Positions 8,539-17,900 of a DNA stretch of 56,027 nt are shown here, piece after piece. Made by a program: the position numbers and the translations under genes. A model generated the notes under the pieces. The model did no database searches and was not told where the DNA came from. It worked only from the letters and a program-made list of their open reading frames with translations. The first letter of the stretch is position 1; every line of letters begins with the position of its first letter. The DNA comes from Akkermansiaceae bacterium UBA3385 (lineage in GTDB: Bacteria; Verrucomicrobiota; Verrucomicrobiia; Verrucomicrobiales; Akkermansiaceae): contig DEPT01000011.1 in assembly GCA_002358905.1 (NCBI GenBank), forward strand, positions 45,240 to 101,266. Direction: 5' to 3'.

Positions 8539-9537
8539 TTATTTCTTCTTTTTCCTGGGCTTTGCCTCAGTTGTTTTCCAGATGGGGGAATCTTTGCTGT
8601 AAGCGGGGCCGGGCTCACCGTCCTGTGGTGTAACGGGCCAGTCCTCATTTGTGCGGAAGAGCATGAGCGGGGCTTTGTTGTCTTTTGTCACTTCCTGGGT
8701 CAGGAGATAGTAAAAACCGTGACGTCCGCATTCGCCGATGATGATTTCGATGGGATAGGTTTCTCCCTTTTTGACGCTTACAGGAGTGCCACCCATAAGT
8801 CCACCGAATGAATCATTGAAAAACTTGGTGCTCTTGAGCTGAATCAGACTGTAATCCTTGTGTTTCGGGTCTTTTTTGGCACGAATGTTCTGTATATATT
8901 GTTTATCCGTTCCTTTGGAGAATGCTTCATCGCTGTTGTTTCCCGTGAAGACGCTGGGCAGCACATAGCCGGATTCCAGAACCACTTTGCCGCCGAAACG
9001 CACAATGAGAGTATCATCTGCCGAGCCGACAAAACGAAACTTCATGGTTTTAGGTGCTGTGACCCGTCCTTTGAATACACCAATCCAGCCGCCGGGTATG
9101 GCCTGGCTGCTTTCGCTGACAAAATCGCTAGCCGCATCTGTCTCGTTCTTACCCTGTGCCAGGTCAAGTTCGCCATCCATGTTCACACCATAGCGGCGTT
9201 GCAGATAGAGATGCCCGACGGCACATGGAGTCTTGTATTCGTAATTGTATTTAATGTCACTGTGTCGCCGGGCCATGATGTCTTTCATGGTTTCCATGTA
9301 ATCGTTGCGTACATGGTTCCACCAGTCTCCGGTATGCTGCTGCACCTGGGGTTTGAGATTCCCTTTGCGGTCGCGCTTGATGTCGTAGATGGTGCCTCGC
9401 AGTAAGCCTTCCGGTGTTTTATCTGCATCTTCTTCGCCTGACCAGACATAGGCAACCGGGCGTTTCTCCCAGCTTCCATATGTGGGAAGCAACGCTGCTG
9501 CTGCGGTCAGGATGACAACAATTGAATGAAGTTTCAT
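8539..9537 (-). CDS. Secreted PA14-like domain protein (copy 1)
   Basis: A 332 aa protein with a signal peptide (MKLHSIVVILTAAAALLP). Residues about 145-275 look like a divergent PA14 beta-barrel: IGVFKGRVTAPKTMKFRF, then GSADDTLIVRFGGKVVLESG, the typical Asp-Asp strand pair of PA14. PA14 domains often bind carbohydrate on surface adhesins and glycosidases. The tail is Lys-rich (RKKKK). It is the shorter paralogue of the next upstream gene, sharing the start of the mature protein (WEKR/WEPR, YVWSG/HVWTG, DKTP), YPIEIIIG, YYLLTQEVT and GPAYS. Function unknown; possibly envelope or surface glycan binding. Confidence 0.68.
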   Translation of the reverse strand: MKLHSIVVILTAAAALLPTYGSWEKRPVAYVWSGEEDADKTPEGLLRGTIYDIKRDRKGNLKPQVQQHTGDWWNHVRNDYMETMKDIMARRHSDIKYNYEYKTPCAVGHLYLQRRYGVNMDGELDLAQGKNETDAASDFVSESSQAIPGGWIGVFKGRVTAPKTMKFRFVGSADDTLIVRFGGKVVLESGYVLPSVFTGNNSDEAFSKGTDKQYIQNIRAKKDPKHKDYSLIQLKSTKFFNDSFGGLMGGTPVSVKKGETYPIEIIIGECGRHGFYYLLTQEVTKDNKAPLMLFRTNEDWPVTPQDGEPGPAYSKDSPIWKTTEAKPRKKKK

Positions 9538-9569
9538 ATTAAGGTGTCGCGTGGGGTGGCTGATTTTAA

Positions 9570-10718
9570 TCAGTTGATTTTGTGGAATCTGTTTTTAGAT
9601 TTCTTGTTCTTGGCGGATTTGCCGGCAACTTTCCAGATGTCAGAATCGGAGGAATAGGCCGGTCCTTGTTCGTGGTAGTGTTTTTCGCTATACCCCTTGA
9701 ATGATGGCGGATTAGTGGGCGTAGCATCGCTTGTTCTGAAAAGTTGCAGAGGTGCATTGTTGCGCGGAGTTACCTCCTGCGTGAGCAGATAGTAAAGGGT
9801 TCCACCACCGTTATTGCCAATGATGATTTCAATCGGGTATGCTTTTCCTTCAGTTACGGTGATTGGCTTGCCGCCGGTTACGCCGTTGAAACAGTCATTG
9901 CAGAAGGGGGTGCTTTTAAGCTTGCGGACAACATAGCCTTCCTTATCGGGGTGCTTGCCATCTGCTACTTCCTGCTGGTATGTTTTCGTGTATGCCCAGT
10001 CGCAGCCTTTATCCTTAATGCCGTTTCCCTGGTAGAGTGCAGGCTTGAAAAAGCCGGTTTCGAGTACCAGGTTATCATTGAAACGTACGGCAATGGCATC
10101 GTCTCCGGCACCGAAGAAGCGGAATGTCATGCTACGCGGGGCGATGACTTTTCCGCGGAACACGCCGAACCAGGAGATGAGGCCACCATACGCTTTGGCT
10201 TTTCCGCTTTTTTTGCCGTTGCCTATACCACCGGCGTCCAGAAAGTCAGAGTCTGCTCCACTGATTCCATTTAATTCGTCTTCGAGCGATTTGATGGTGG
10301 TGCCAGGCGCCAGATAGAAGTGCGAGGCAGCGACTTTCTGCGGGTATTTGTAGTATCTTTTCAGGATGCCATATCGCCCATTCATCAGTTCTTTGAGCGT
10401 ATAGGCAAACTGTCCGTGAAAATCTGGGCTGTTAGTTGGGTTTTGAGCTCCTGTTCTGCGAATTTTTGTGACCGTGCTTAAATTTCGTGCGGCGATTGAG
10501 TTGGACTGCCCGGATTGGTAGATTCCGGAGTAGGTAAAGAAATCTCCTTTCGTGTTGCGGTTGTAATCGTAGAACTCGCCCTCCAGCATATCTGTCGGGG
10601 TTTTGTCCGGCTTCTCTCTGCCGGTCCAGACATGGCAGATGCCTCGGGGTTCCCATTCGGCGACGGCAGAAAGGGTGAGGAAAGTGGATACGGTAAGACT
10701 TAAAATAGCTCGTTTCAT
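9570..10718 (-). CDS. Secreted PA14-like domain protein (copy 2)
   Basis: A 382 aa protein with a signal peptide (MKRAILSLTVSTFLTLSAVA). It has the same layout as its downstream neighbour: an N-terminal region with HVWTGREKPDKTP, a PA14-like core with FGVFRGKVIAPRSMTFRF and GAGDDAIAVRFNDN, then YPIEIIIGNNGG, YYLLTQEVTPR and GPAYSSDS. The tandem pair shows a local duplication followed by divergence, mainly in the 60-140 region, which may fix binding preference. Its ATG overlaps the topoisomerase stop (ATGA), an unexpected operon partner. The PA14 assignment rests on motif pattern only. Confidence 0.66.
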   Translation of the reverse strand: MKRAILSLTVSTFLTLSAVAEWEPRGICHVWTGREKPDKTPTDMLEGEFYDYNRNTKGDFFTYSGIYQSGQSNSIAARNLSTVTKIRRTGAQNPTNSPDFHGQFAYTLKELMNGRYGILKRYYKYPQKVAASHFYLAPGTTIKSLEDELNGISGADSDFLDAGGIGNGKKSGKAKAYGGLISWFGVFRGKVIAPRSMTFRFFGAGDDAIAVRFNDNLVLETGFFKPALYQGNGIKDKGCDWAYTKTYQQEVADGKHPDKEGYVVRKLKSTPFCNDCFNGVTGGKPITVTEGKAYPIEIIIGNNGGGTLYYLLTQEVTPRNNAPLQLFRTSDATPTNPPSFKGYSEKHYHEQGPAYSSDSDIWKVAGKSAKNKKSKNRFHKIN

Positions 10719-12568
10719 GCTAAATCTTCTTCAATTCGGAGGTTGTCAACAATATACTGGCGGCGGTCATCGGTGTTGTCGCCCATGTAGAAGCGCAGAA
10801 TTTCTTTGATGTTATGAGCGTTTTCAAGAGTGACCTCTTCCAGTCGGATATCTTCGCCGATAAAGTTTTTGAACTCAGAGGGTGAGATTTCACCCAGACC
10901 CTTGAATCGGGTAATTTCAGGATTACGTCCGAGTTGTTTCACTGCACGGTCTCGTTCTGCTTCAGAATAGCAATAGATGGTCTTCTGCTTGTTTCGGACA
11001 CGGAAGAGCGGAGTCTGCAGGATGAAGAGGTGACCTTCTCTGATGAGTTCGGGAAAGTACTGAATGAAGAAGGTGAGTAGCAGCAGGCGGATGTGCATGC
11101 CGTCCACATCAGCATCGGTGGCGATGATGACTTTGTTGTAGCGCAGGTCTTCCATGCTGCGGTCAATGTTGAGCGCCAGGTGCAGGAAGTCCAGCTCCTC
11201 ATTGCGTTTTTCTTCAAAGAGGGCCGCTCTCTTCATTCCGAAACTGTTAGCCGGTTTACCTCGCAGTGAGAATACCGCCTGGGTTTCTGCATCGCGAGCT
11301 GTGGTAATGGAGCCGGAGGCGGAGTCGCCCTCGGTAATGAAAAGCATGGTATCCTTGGCCCTGCGGTTCTTGCTGTCGTAGTGTACGCGGCAGTCACGCA
11401 GTTTGCGGGTGTGAATCTTTGCCTTCTTGGCTCGTTCCTTGGCTACTTTGCCGGTAACCCCCGCCACTTCCTTTCTGGTCTTCTCGCTTTCCTTGATTTT
11501 TTCCTCCATGGCCTCACCGATTTCGGGGTGGCGGTGCAGGTAGTTATCCAGTTCGCGAGCCAGGAAGTTAAGCACAAAGGTACGGATGGTCTCCTTGCCG
11601 GGCCCCATGGTGTTGCTGCCCAGTTTGGTCTTGGTCTGGGATTCGAATACCGGCTCGATGACCTTGATGCTGATGGCTGCCTGAATACCATTGCGGATAT
11701 CGGAGCCTTCGTATGTTTTCTTGAAATACCCCTGGAGGGTTTTCACAATGGCTTCACGGAAAGCTGCTTGGTGAGTGCCTCCCATGGTAGTGTGCTGACC
11801 ATTCACGAAAGAATAGTATTCTTCGCCGTATTCATCGCCGTGGGTAATGGCAATTTCGATATCCGGACCGGAGATATGGATGGGTGCATAAATGGGTTCA
11901 TCCTTCATCTCCTCTTTCAGTAGATCCAGCAAACCATTCCTAGAGGAAATGTTGCGTCCGTTCAGGTTGATGGTGAGCCCGGTGTTGAGGTAGCAGTAGT
12001 AGCGGCACATGCGCTCCACAAACTGCAGGTTATATGCGGCATCTGCAGCAAAAATGCTGCGGTCCACCATGAATGCCACTCGTGTACCGTCCGGCTGGTC
12101 GGTTGCTTCGGTGATATCGCTGCCTTCCACCATATCACCCGCCCGGAAGAGGATGCGTCTCGTCTGCCCTTCGCGGTAGGCCTGAATCTCAAACGTTTCA
12201 GAAAGGGCGTTCACTGCCTTGATGCCTACGCCGTTCAGACCCACAGATTTCTTGAAAGCTTCGCCATCATACTTGCCGCCGGTGTTGATTTTGGCTGCGC
12301 ATTCGTACAATTTACCCAGAGGAATACCTCGGCCGAAATCTCGGATTTCACACAGCCCGTCCTTGTTGATGCTGACGAGAATCTTCTTGCCAACCCCCAT
12401 TACGAATTCGTCTATGGAGTTGTCAATCACTTCCTTTAGCAGTACATACAAGCCATCATCCGGCATTGTGCCATCGCCCAGCTTGCCAATGTACATACCA
12501 GGGCGCAAACGGATGTGTTCGCGCCAGTCAAGTGTTTGGATGTCGTCCTCTGTGTATTCGGTTTCCAT
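10715..12568 (-). CDS. Type IIA DNA topoisomerase subunit B (ParE/GyrB family)
   Basis: A 617 aa ATPase subunit. The GHKL ATPase has KEVIDNSIDE (Glu46, Asn50), DFGRGIP and VGLNGVGIKAVNAL; the transducer follows; the TOPRIM domain has EGDSASG near 415, SLRGKPANSFG, and the metal-binding ATDADVDGMHIR; the C-terminus ends with FKGLGE and a short tail. The size and short TOPRIM insert suit ParE or Bacteroidetes-type paralogues better than proteobacterial GyrB. Start 12568 (METEY) follows a TTGCGA-17-TAATAT promoter by 11 nt. No subunit A gene follows; instead two secreted proteins do. Confidence 0.9.
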   Translation of the reverse strand: METEYTEDDIQTLDWREHIRLRPGMYIGKLGDGTMPDDGLYVLLKEVIDNSIDEFVMGVGKKILVSINKDGLCEIRDFGRGIPLGKLYECAAKINTGGKYDGEAFKKSVGLNGVGIKAVNALSETFEIQAYREGQTRRILFRAGDMVEGSDITEATDQPDGTRVAFMVDRSIFAADAAYNLQFVERMCRYYCYLNTGLTINLNGRNISSRNGLLDLLKEEMKDEPIYAPIHISGPDIEIAITHGDEYGEEYYSFVNGQHTTMGGTHQAAFREAIVKTLQGYFKKTYEGSDIRNGIQAAISIKVIEPVFESQTKTKLGSNTMGPGKETIRTFVLNFLARELDNYLHRHPEIGEAMEEKIKESEKTRKEVAGVTGKVAKERAKKAKIHTRKLRDCRVHYDSKNRRAKDTMLFITEGDSASGSITTARDAETQAVFSLRGKPANSFGMKRAALFEEKRNEELDFLHLALNIDRSMEDLRYNKVIIATDADVDGMHIRLLLLTFFIQYFPELIREGHLFILQTPLFRVRNKQKTIYCYSEAERDRAVKQLGRNPEITRFKGLGEISPSEFKNFIGEDIRLEEVTLENAHNIKEILRFYMGDNTDDRRQYIVDNLRIEEDLA

Positions 12569-12579
12569 GAATTTGCAAC

Positions 12580-12608
12580 ATATTACACCATTCTTAAGCA
12601 TTTCGCAA
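12580..12608 (-). promoter_or_regulatory. Promoter of topoisomerase operon
   Basis: TTGCGA (12603-12608), 17 bp spacer, TAATAT (12580-12585), 11 nt to ATG at 12568; the predicted leader is about 5 nt. Confidence 0.75.
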
Positions 12609-12674
12609 GCCAGAATCGAGGCTTAAAACGGATAAATTTCCTTGTCATGATGCGGTGTATGGCGGCTTGCGGAC

Positions 12675-12704
12675 TTGCGTGGTTGCCGCTGCGGAGAATA
12701 GAAT
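12675..12704 (+). promoter_or_regulatory. Promoter of site-2 protease gene (leaderless geometry)
   Basis: TTGCGT (12675-12680), 18 bp spacer, TAGAAT (12699-12704), then 8 nt to the ATG at 12713. Confidence 0.65.
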
Positions 12705-12712
12705 GCACAGCA

Positions 12713-13429
12713 ATGATACGTTTCACTCTATTCGGGGTGCAAGTGAACATACACCCTACCTTGTGGCTCACTCTGGCTGTTCTGGGCCGGGCTTTCATGG
12801 TGTCCAGTGTGGTGGAGCTGATGAGTGCTTTGCTTTTCATTGTGGCTGCTTTTGTGATTCTGCTTTCTCATGAGATGGGGCATGCTTTGGTGGGGCGCCG
12901 GTTGGGCGGAGGTCAGCCCAGTGTTTATCTGGCATGGCTTGGAGGAGATTGTACCAACGAAACGGCCAGGCTTTCTCGTTTACAGGGCGTTGTTATGACC
13001 GCAGCCGGGCCGTTGGCTTCACTGGCTGTGGGTATGCTTTCCTGGTTTGTACTTTGTTTATACGTAGGGGATTTCGGCCTCGGAACCGTCTTGTCTGCAG
13101 GTTTTGCTCTGGGTGTGATGCCAGCCGAAGTCCTGAGCCTGTTTCCGCCGCTGGCCATGTTTTTCTTCTGCTATCTCATAGAAGTGAGTTGCTGGTGGAC
13201 CTTGCTGAATGTGCTCCCCGTTTTTCCTCTGGATGGCGGGCAGATTATGCAGGGGCTGATGAGGTCCCGCCGGCAGATGCATGCCATCAGTCTGGCTGTT
13301 GCGATTGTTCTGGCTCTCACTTTTGGTGTGCTCGGTCTGTGGTTGATCACTATTTTTATGGTGTTGCTCGCAGTGCTCAATCACCGATTATACCAGGAAA
13401 GCCGCCACGGCGGCACTGATTTTCATTGA
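12713..13429 (+). CDS. Site-2 protease family (M50) membrane metalloprotease
   Basis: A 238 aa polytopic inner-membrane protein with about five or six hydrophobic segments. The zinc-binding helix LSHEMGHAL carries His53, Glu54 and His57; the second conserved motif NVLPVFPLDGGQ supplies Asn166 and Asp174. M50 enzymes cleave transmembrane segments, often to activate sigma factors or process signal peptides. There is no CBS or PDZ domain, so it belongs to the minimal YwhC/Rv-type group. Start 12713 is chosen from the promoter 8 nt upstream and the amphipathic N-terminus; longer in-frame starts overlap the divergent topoisomerase promoter. The proS promoter overlaps its stop codon. Confidence 0.88.
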   Translation: MIRFTLFGVQVNIHPTLWLTLAVLGRAFMVSSVVELMSALLFIVAAFVILLSHEMGHALVGRRLGGGQPSVYLAWLGGDCTNETARLSRLQGVVMTAAGPLASLAVGMLSWFVLCLYVGDFGLGTVLSAGFALGVMPAEVLSLFPPLAMFFFCYLIEVSCWWTLLNVLPVFPLDGGQIMQGLMRSRRQMHAISLAVAIVLALTFGVLGLWLITIFMVLLAVLNHRLYQESRHGGTDFH

Positions 13430-13453
13430 CTTTTCAACCATAATACATAAAAT
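13426..13453 (+). promoter_or_regulatory. proS promoter (leaderless geometry)
   Basis: TTGACT (13426-13431, overlapping the upstream stop codon), 16 bp spacer, TAAAAT (13448-13453), 7 nt to the proS ATG. Confidence 0.75.
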
Positions 13454-13460
13454 CACCGCC

Positions 13461-14984
13461 ATGGCACAACAGAACGCTATTTCTCCCACTCGCGCACAGG
13501 ATTTCCCCGAGTGGTACCAGCAGGTTATCAAGGCCGCCGACCTCGCCGAAAATTCAGAGGTGCGTGGTTGCATGGTCATTAAACCCTGGGGCTACGCTAT
13601 CTGGGAACTCATTCAGCAGCAGCTCGATTCCGATTTCAAGCGCACCGGCCACACCAATGCCTATTTCCCCATGCTTATTCCGGTGTCCTACCTGGAAAAA
13701 GAAGCTGAACATGCAGAAGGCTTTGCCACCGAATGCGCCGTGGTGACTCACCACCGCCTTGAGGCTGTGAAAGACCCCGAAACAGGCAAGACCCGCATGA
13801 TTCCTTCCGGTGAGCTCACCGATAAGTATGTGATTCGCCCCACATCTGAGACGGTAATCGGCGCAGCGTTCTCCCGCTGGCTGGAATCCTACCGCGAACT
13901 TCCCATCAAGGTGAATCAGTGGTGCAATGTGATGCGCTGGGAAATGCGTCCGCGTATCTTCCTGCGTACGGCTGAGTTCCTGTGGCAGGAAGGCCACACG
14001 GCTCATGAAACCCGTGAAGAGGCAGAGGAAGAGACTGCACTCATGCACAAGGTGTATGAGGAATTCCAGCGCGATGTCCTGGCTGTGGATGTGATTCCCG
14101 GTGAGAAGACTGAGCACGAACGTTTCCCCGGTGCTGTGCGTACTTTCACGGTAGAGGCCATGGTGCAGGACCGCAAGGCCATTCAGGCTGGTACCTCTCA
14201 CTTCCTGGGGCAGAATTTCGCTAAGGCTCAGAATATTTCTTTCGCCGGCCGTAACAACGAACGCCAGTTTGCCTGGACTACTTCCTGGGGTGTATCCACG
14301 CGCATGATTGGTACGCTGATTATGGCTCATTCTGATGATGACGGTCTGGTGTGCCCGCCCCGAGTGGCTCCGAAGCAGATTGTCATTATTCCGGTCACGC
14401 CCAAGGCTGACACGAAGGATGCCATCATTGCGCATTGTCAGGCTCTGGCCGATAAGCTCAGCACCATGAGCTTCCACGGCATGCCCCTGCGTGTGCAGGT
14501 CGATACCCGCGATATCAATGGCGGTACCAAGAAGTGGGATTGGATCAAGAAAGGTGTTCCCGTGCGCGTGGAAATCGGTCCGCGAGACCTGGAGAAGGGC
14601 TCTGTCTGCCTCTGCCGCCGTGACCAGGCCAGCAATGAAAAGAGCTTCGTTTCTGAAAACGAGTTCGTGGAGAACGTTGTCTCCCTGTTGGAGGATATTC
14701 AGAATACGCTCCTGCAGCGTCAGCGCGATTTCCGCGATGCTCACATCCGTCCCTGTGACTCTCTGGATGAGCTGAAGGCTAACTTCAACGGTGAGGGCGA
14801 TGCCGACTGGCTGCTTTGCCCGTGGGATGGTACTCCTGAGGAAGAAGAGACACTGGCCAAGAGCCTGCGCATTTCCATTCGCTGCGTGCCGCAGGGGGAA
14901 ATGGGCTGCGCTGCAGAGGCCGTGCCCTGCATCCTTACCGGGCGGCCGACCACACGCCGTGTGCTGTGGGCCCGCGCCTATTAA
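13461..14984 (+). CDS. proS: Prolyl-tRNA synthetase, archaeal/eukaryote-like (ProS type 3)
   Basis: Class II synthetase charging tRNA-Pro. At 507 aa it lacks the large editing insertion of E. coli-type ProRS and starts directly with the FPEWYQQV and GCMVIKPWGY core. Motif 2 is in MRWEMRPRIFLRTAEFLWQ; motif 3 is in the region ending TTSWGVSTRMIG. The anticodon-binding domain follows, and the C-terminal domain ends in an aromatic AY, as in eukaryote-like ProRS. Cys residues in the C-terminal domain may hold zinc. It is a single-gene transcript with a leaderless promoter and a strong terminator. Confidence 0.96.
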   Translation: MAQQNAISPTRAQDFPEWYQQVIKAADLAENSEVRGCMVIKPWGYAIWELIQQQLDSDFKRTGHTNAYFPMLIPVSYLEKEAEHAEGFATECAVVTHHRLEAVKDPETGKTRMIPSGELTDKYVIRPTSETVIGAAFSRWLESYRELPIKVNQWCNVMRWEMRPRIFLRTAEFLWQEGHTAHETREEAEEETALMHKVYEEFQRDVLAVDVIPGEKTEHERFPGAVRTFTVEAMVQDRKAIQAGTSHFLGQNFAKAQNISFAGRNNERQFAWTTSWGVSTRMIGTLIMAHSDDDGLVCPPRVAPKQIVIIPVTPKADTKDAIIAHCQALADKLSTMSFHGMPLRVQVDTRDINGGTKKWDWIKKGVPVRVEIGPRDLEKGSVCLCRRDQASNEKSFVSENEFVENVVSLLEDIQNTLLQRQRDFRDAHIRPCDSLDELKANFNGEGDADWLLCPWDGTPEEEETLAKSLRISIRCVPQGEMGCAAEAVPCILTGRPTTRRVLWARAY

Positions 14985-15011
14985 AACATCTTTAAGCTTT
15001 TCAAAAATATA

Positions 15012-15046
15012 CGCCCCTGCATCTCCGGATGCTGGGGCGATTTTTT
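15012..15046 (+). terminator. Bidirectional terminator between proS and the GT8 gene
   Basis: A 12-bp stem with one mismatch (15012-15023 with 15028-15039) and TCCG loop, followed by six T on the + strand; on the minus strand a U-rich stretch follows as well, so it can serve both convergent genes. Confidence 0.88.
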
Positions 15047-16022
15047 ATTCCTGGGTGAACAGGGAACGAATTGAAGCCAGAACTGAGCCGAGACCTGTGA
15101 GAAGTCGAGGATAGGGAAGCAATGCCCGGAACAGGCGATTGAGTACATGGGCGATGAATCGTGGAAGCCGGGTCAGGGAAACGAGAGGATAGGGAATACA
15201 ATTTGCCCATGGTGAGCTTTTCCAGTACTGGAAAAATTCATGCTCCAGTTTATTGCGAGGCCCCGTGAGAATATTGGGCTTGGTTGCAGCAAAATGAATG
15301 ATTGCCGGGGTCTCATAGGCCGCTTGGGCGTCAGCGCTTTCGTTTTCCAGCTGTTCGGAGAACAAAGGAATAACGTTGTATTTCAGTGGCAAAGCTGTGA
15401 TGTGTCCGCGGAGCGCAACGTTCAGCGCGTCCTGGTCGAGCCAGATGAGTTTTTCCGGGGGAGTATTGCGAACTGTTTCAATGAGTCTGGCCGTGATACC
15501 CTGGTGGCGCATTGCCGCCAGATCCATGATAAGGAGAGATGCGTAGAAATAAGGCGTGCCGTCATCTGCCAATCCGAAGCGGGAGGGAAAGCTGCGGAGA
15601 TGCTGACCGTATTCTTCGCGGTAGTGGCCCAGTACAATCCAGGGTACTGCTGCGATGACCTTACCTTGCAGCTCCCAGTGGTACAGTTCAGATAAATCCT
15701 GCAGCACCATGGTATCGCAGTCTAGAAAGATAACACGCTGGATTTCCTGGGGCAGGAGTGTTGGTAGAAGAAAACGATGATAGGTTGCAGAAGGAAATCT
15801 CCCGCCGCTTGGCAGGTCCCTGAGTTTGTCTGTTACATTGTACCAGGTGATATTGTTGGAAACACCCCGTTGCAGCAATTCCCGGTCCACTCCACTGTCG
15901 AGAATATGGAAGTGGTACATTGTTCCCGCCGCTGCATGTTGCATGATGGATTGCAGGCAAAGTCCGAGCGGAACGGTGAAGTCACCATTGGCACTCAGAG
16001 CGATGTGTATGGTCTGCGACAT
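15045..16022 (-). CDS. GT8-family glycosyltransferase
   Basis: A 325 aa protein resembling LPS galactosyl/glucosyltransferases (GT-A fold, retaining, metal-dependent). It starts IHIALSANGDF, has the DxD metal/nucleotide-sugar motif in FLDCDTMVL, LDQDALNVAL, and the family C-terminal HFAATKPN. A basic amphipathic C-terminus (about 285-325) suggests membrane association. It starts 3 nt after lnt and is last in a hypothetical-lnt-GT8 operon, fitting a role in envelope glycan assembly. Sugar donor and acceptor are unknown. Confidence 0.88.
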   Translation of the reverse strand: MSQTIHIALSANGDFTVPLGLCLQSIMQHAAAGTMYHFHILDSGVDRELLQRGVSNNITWYNVTDKLRDLPSGGRFPSATYHRFLLPTLLPQEIQRVIFLDCDTMVLQDLSELYHWELQGKVIAAVPWIVLGHYREEYGQHLRSFPSRFGLADDGTPYFYASLLIMDLAAMRHQGITARLIETVRNTPPEKLIWLDQDALNVALRGHITALPLKYNVIPLFSEQLENESADAQAAYETPAIIHFAATKPNILTGPRNKLEHEFFQYWKSSPWANCIPYPLVSLTRLPRFIAHVLNRLFRALLPYPRLLTGLGSVLASIRSLFTQE

Positions 16023-16025
16023 GGA

Positions 16026-17900
16026 TTATTTCTTGCGGAACTGGGCCGGAATTGATGTGAGCAGGACGACTATGGCGCAGAGTACAACAGCCCAGTCTCC
16101 CAGCAGGGCATAAAGGGTGTATCCTGCGTTTTTATCGACTGGCAGCACGGCATAGCTGTGGCCTGGCAGATGCGGGCTGCCATCTGCTTTCTGGAGAATG
16201 TCCATAAAGGCTCCATTGGGGGCAATAGCGCAGGTATATCCCATATTGGCGGCGCGAACCATGGGGCGGCGGAGTTCTATGCATCGGAACGCTGCGTTGC
16301 GGGCTTGTTGTTCCCCGCAGCATGATTCGCGGAACCAGCCGTCATTGGAGATGTTGACGATAACCTGAGGACCCTTGCGCACGTATTTGGTCAGCAGATT
16401 ACCCACAGTGTCTTCGTAGCATACGGCGGGGATGACTCCTACCGTTTCCTTTGTGCCGGGAACAGCCACGGCAATGGGAGCATCTCCTTTGCCAGGGTGA
16501 ATCCCTTCACCCACCTGGGTTCCGGTAAGCTCGGTGTATAGTTTGCCGAGCCATTCAATATGCTCCACGAAGGGTAGATATTCACCGAAAGGCATGAGAT
16601 GCTGCTTTGCGGTAGTGGTGATGCTGTCGAATCCTCCAGGTATGATAGCCATGGAGTTGTGCATGCCGCGGGGGCGCAGGGATTGGCCATCTGCAGATTC
16701 CCAGAGGTATTCATCAGCTCCGGAGAAAAGCACAAAGTCCTGGCCACCCAGTTCCTTTACTTGCTGGCGGACAAGGGGAAGTGCGTCCTTGCCGAAGAGG
16801 TATGTCTTTGTGCTGGGGTCCTGAAAGAGTTTTCCGGTTGTCTTAATCCGGTGGAGAGGGGTGCCCATAGCGCTTTCCGGCCAGACGACCCAGACCGGCA
16901 ATTGCTGGGTAATCGCGAGTTCCGGATTGTCCATGGCTTTTTTGATTGTTTCCTGCTGAACCTCTGTAAAAGCATTACGAGTAGTACGCAGGAATTCGCC
17001 ATACAGGCGGGGTTGCATGGGCCCATCTTCAATGCGTTCTTTCTGGTCAAGATTCAGCTGCACGCCCATGACGGGAAGCTGGAGCACGTTTTCCTGCTTC
17101 AGCATGACAAGCGGCGAATATTTTTTAGACAGTGCCAGCCCACCGGTGAACATGAGGAAGAGAAGTACCACCATGCCCAGAAAATCCCATGGGCGGCAGC
17201 CTCTGCCCGTTGTGCGGTATTGTATCCAGCTGCGGCGAGCCGCACACCAGAGGATGACTGCTCCTGCCGTGGGGAAGAAGGATAGTGCAGCAGTGCCGAT
17301 GAATTCTGCCCATTGCACAAGAGAAAGTCCGTTATAGAGGGCCATGCCCATGCTGTTCCAGCTGAATCCAAGGGTGCCATTGGCCCGCAGCCATTCCACG
17401 CAGACCCATGCAGCACCACAGCCTGCAGCGCTTCGCAGTGTACTGAATAAGTCCGCAGTTGTCCAGTTGCGCCATGTTTGTTTCACCTGCTCCGGGCGAG
17501 TGAGAGATGCGGTGTCGGGTGCCGGCTGGAGCCGGGGCCTCAGCAGGGTGTTTGCCAGCCCACCCCATAACCCGACAAGGCAGGAGTATACCGTCATGAG
17601 CGGCAGAAATGCAATACCCACAAACACCGGCATGGGGATACGGAAAACGTAGCCTACGTTGTGAATCCACCAGAACGAGACACAGTACCAGCCCATGCCA
17701 TATAGCCATCCATATACAAATCCTCGCCGGAATCCACTTTTCCCATTCCAGAGAACGCAGAGCAGGGGAATCAACCCGACCCAGACCAGGTTGCCTAAAT
17801 CATAAGGAGGAAAGGCCAGAGCCATGAAAGCGCCGCCCAGAATGCTGACCAGACTATGGACGAGCCGCTTTCTCCACTTGCTGCGAGAATCAGATGTCAT
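16026..17900 (-). CDS. lnt: Apolipoprotein N-acyltransferase
   Basis: Inner-membrane enzyme that adds the third acyl chain to lipoproteins, acting after Lgt and LspA. About seven hydrophobic segments fill residues 1-250, including AFPPYDLG and WWIHNVGY; the periplasmic nitrilase domain follows with the triad Glu in VWPESAMG, Lys in AKQHLMPFGEYLPF and Cys in AVCYEDTVG, and a last TM helix ends the protein. At 624 aa it is longer than the usual 510, mainly from an extra loop near residue 120 and the nitrilase part. Start 17900 gives an 11-bp overlap with the upstream gene; an alternative at 17942 would overlap by 53 bp. Confidence 0.94.
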   Translation of the reverse strand: MTSDSRSKWRKRLVHSLVSILGGAFMALAFPPYDLGNLVWVGLIPLLCVLWNGKSGFRRGFVYGWLYGMGWYCVSFWWIHNVGYVFRIPMPVFVGIAFLPLMTVYSCLVGLWGGLANTLLRPRLQPAPDTASLTRPEQVKQTWRNWTTADLFSTLRSAAGCGAAWVCVEWLRANGTLGFSWNSMGMALYNGLSLVQWAEFIGTAALSFFPTAGAVILWCAARRSWIQYRTTGRGCRPWDFLGMVVLLFLMFTGGLALSKKYSPLVMLKQENVLQLPVMGVQLNLDQKERIEDGPMQPRLYGEFLRTTRNAFTEVQQETIKKAMDNPELAITQQLPVWVVWPESAMGTPLHRIKTTGKLFQDPSTKTYLFGKDALPLVRQQVKELGGQDFVLFSGADEYLWESADGQSLRPRGMHNSMAIIPGGFDSITTTAKQHLMPFGEYLPFVEHIEWLGKLYTELTGTQVGEGIHPGKGDAPIAVAVPGTKETVGVIPAVCYEDTVGNLLTKYVRKGPQVIVNISNDGWFRESCCGEQQARNAAFRCIELRRPMVRAANMGYTCAIAPNGAFMDILQKADGSPHLPGHSYAVLPVDKNAGYTLYALLGDWAVVLCAIVVLLTSIPAQFRKK

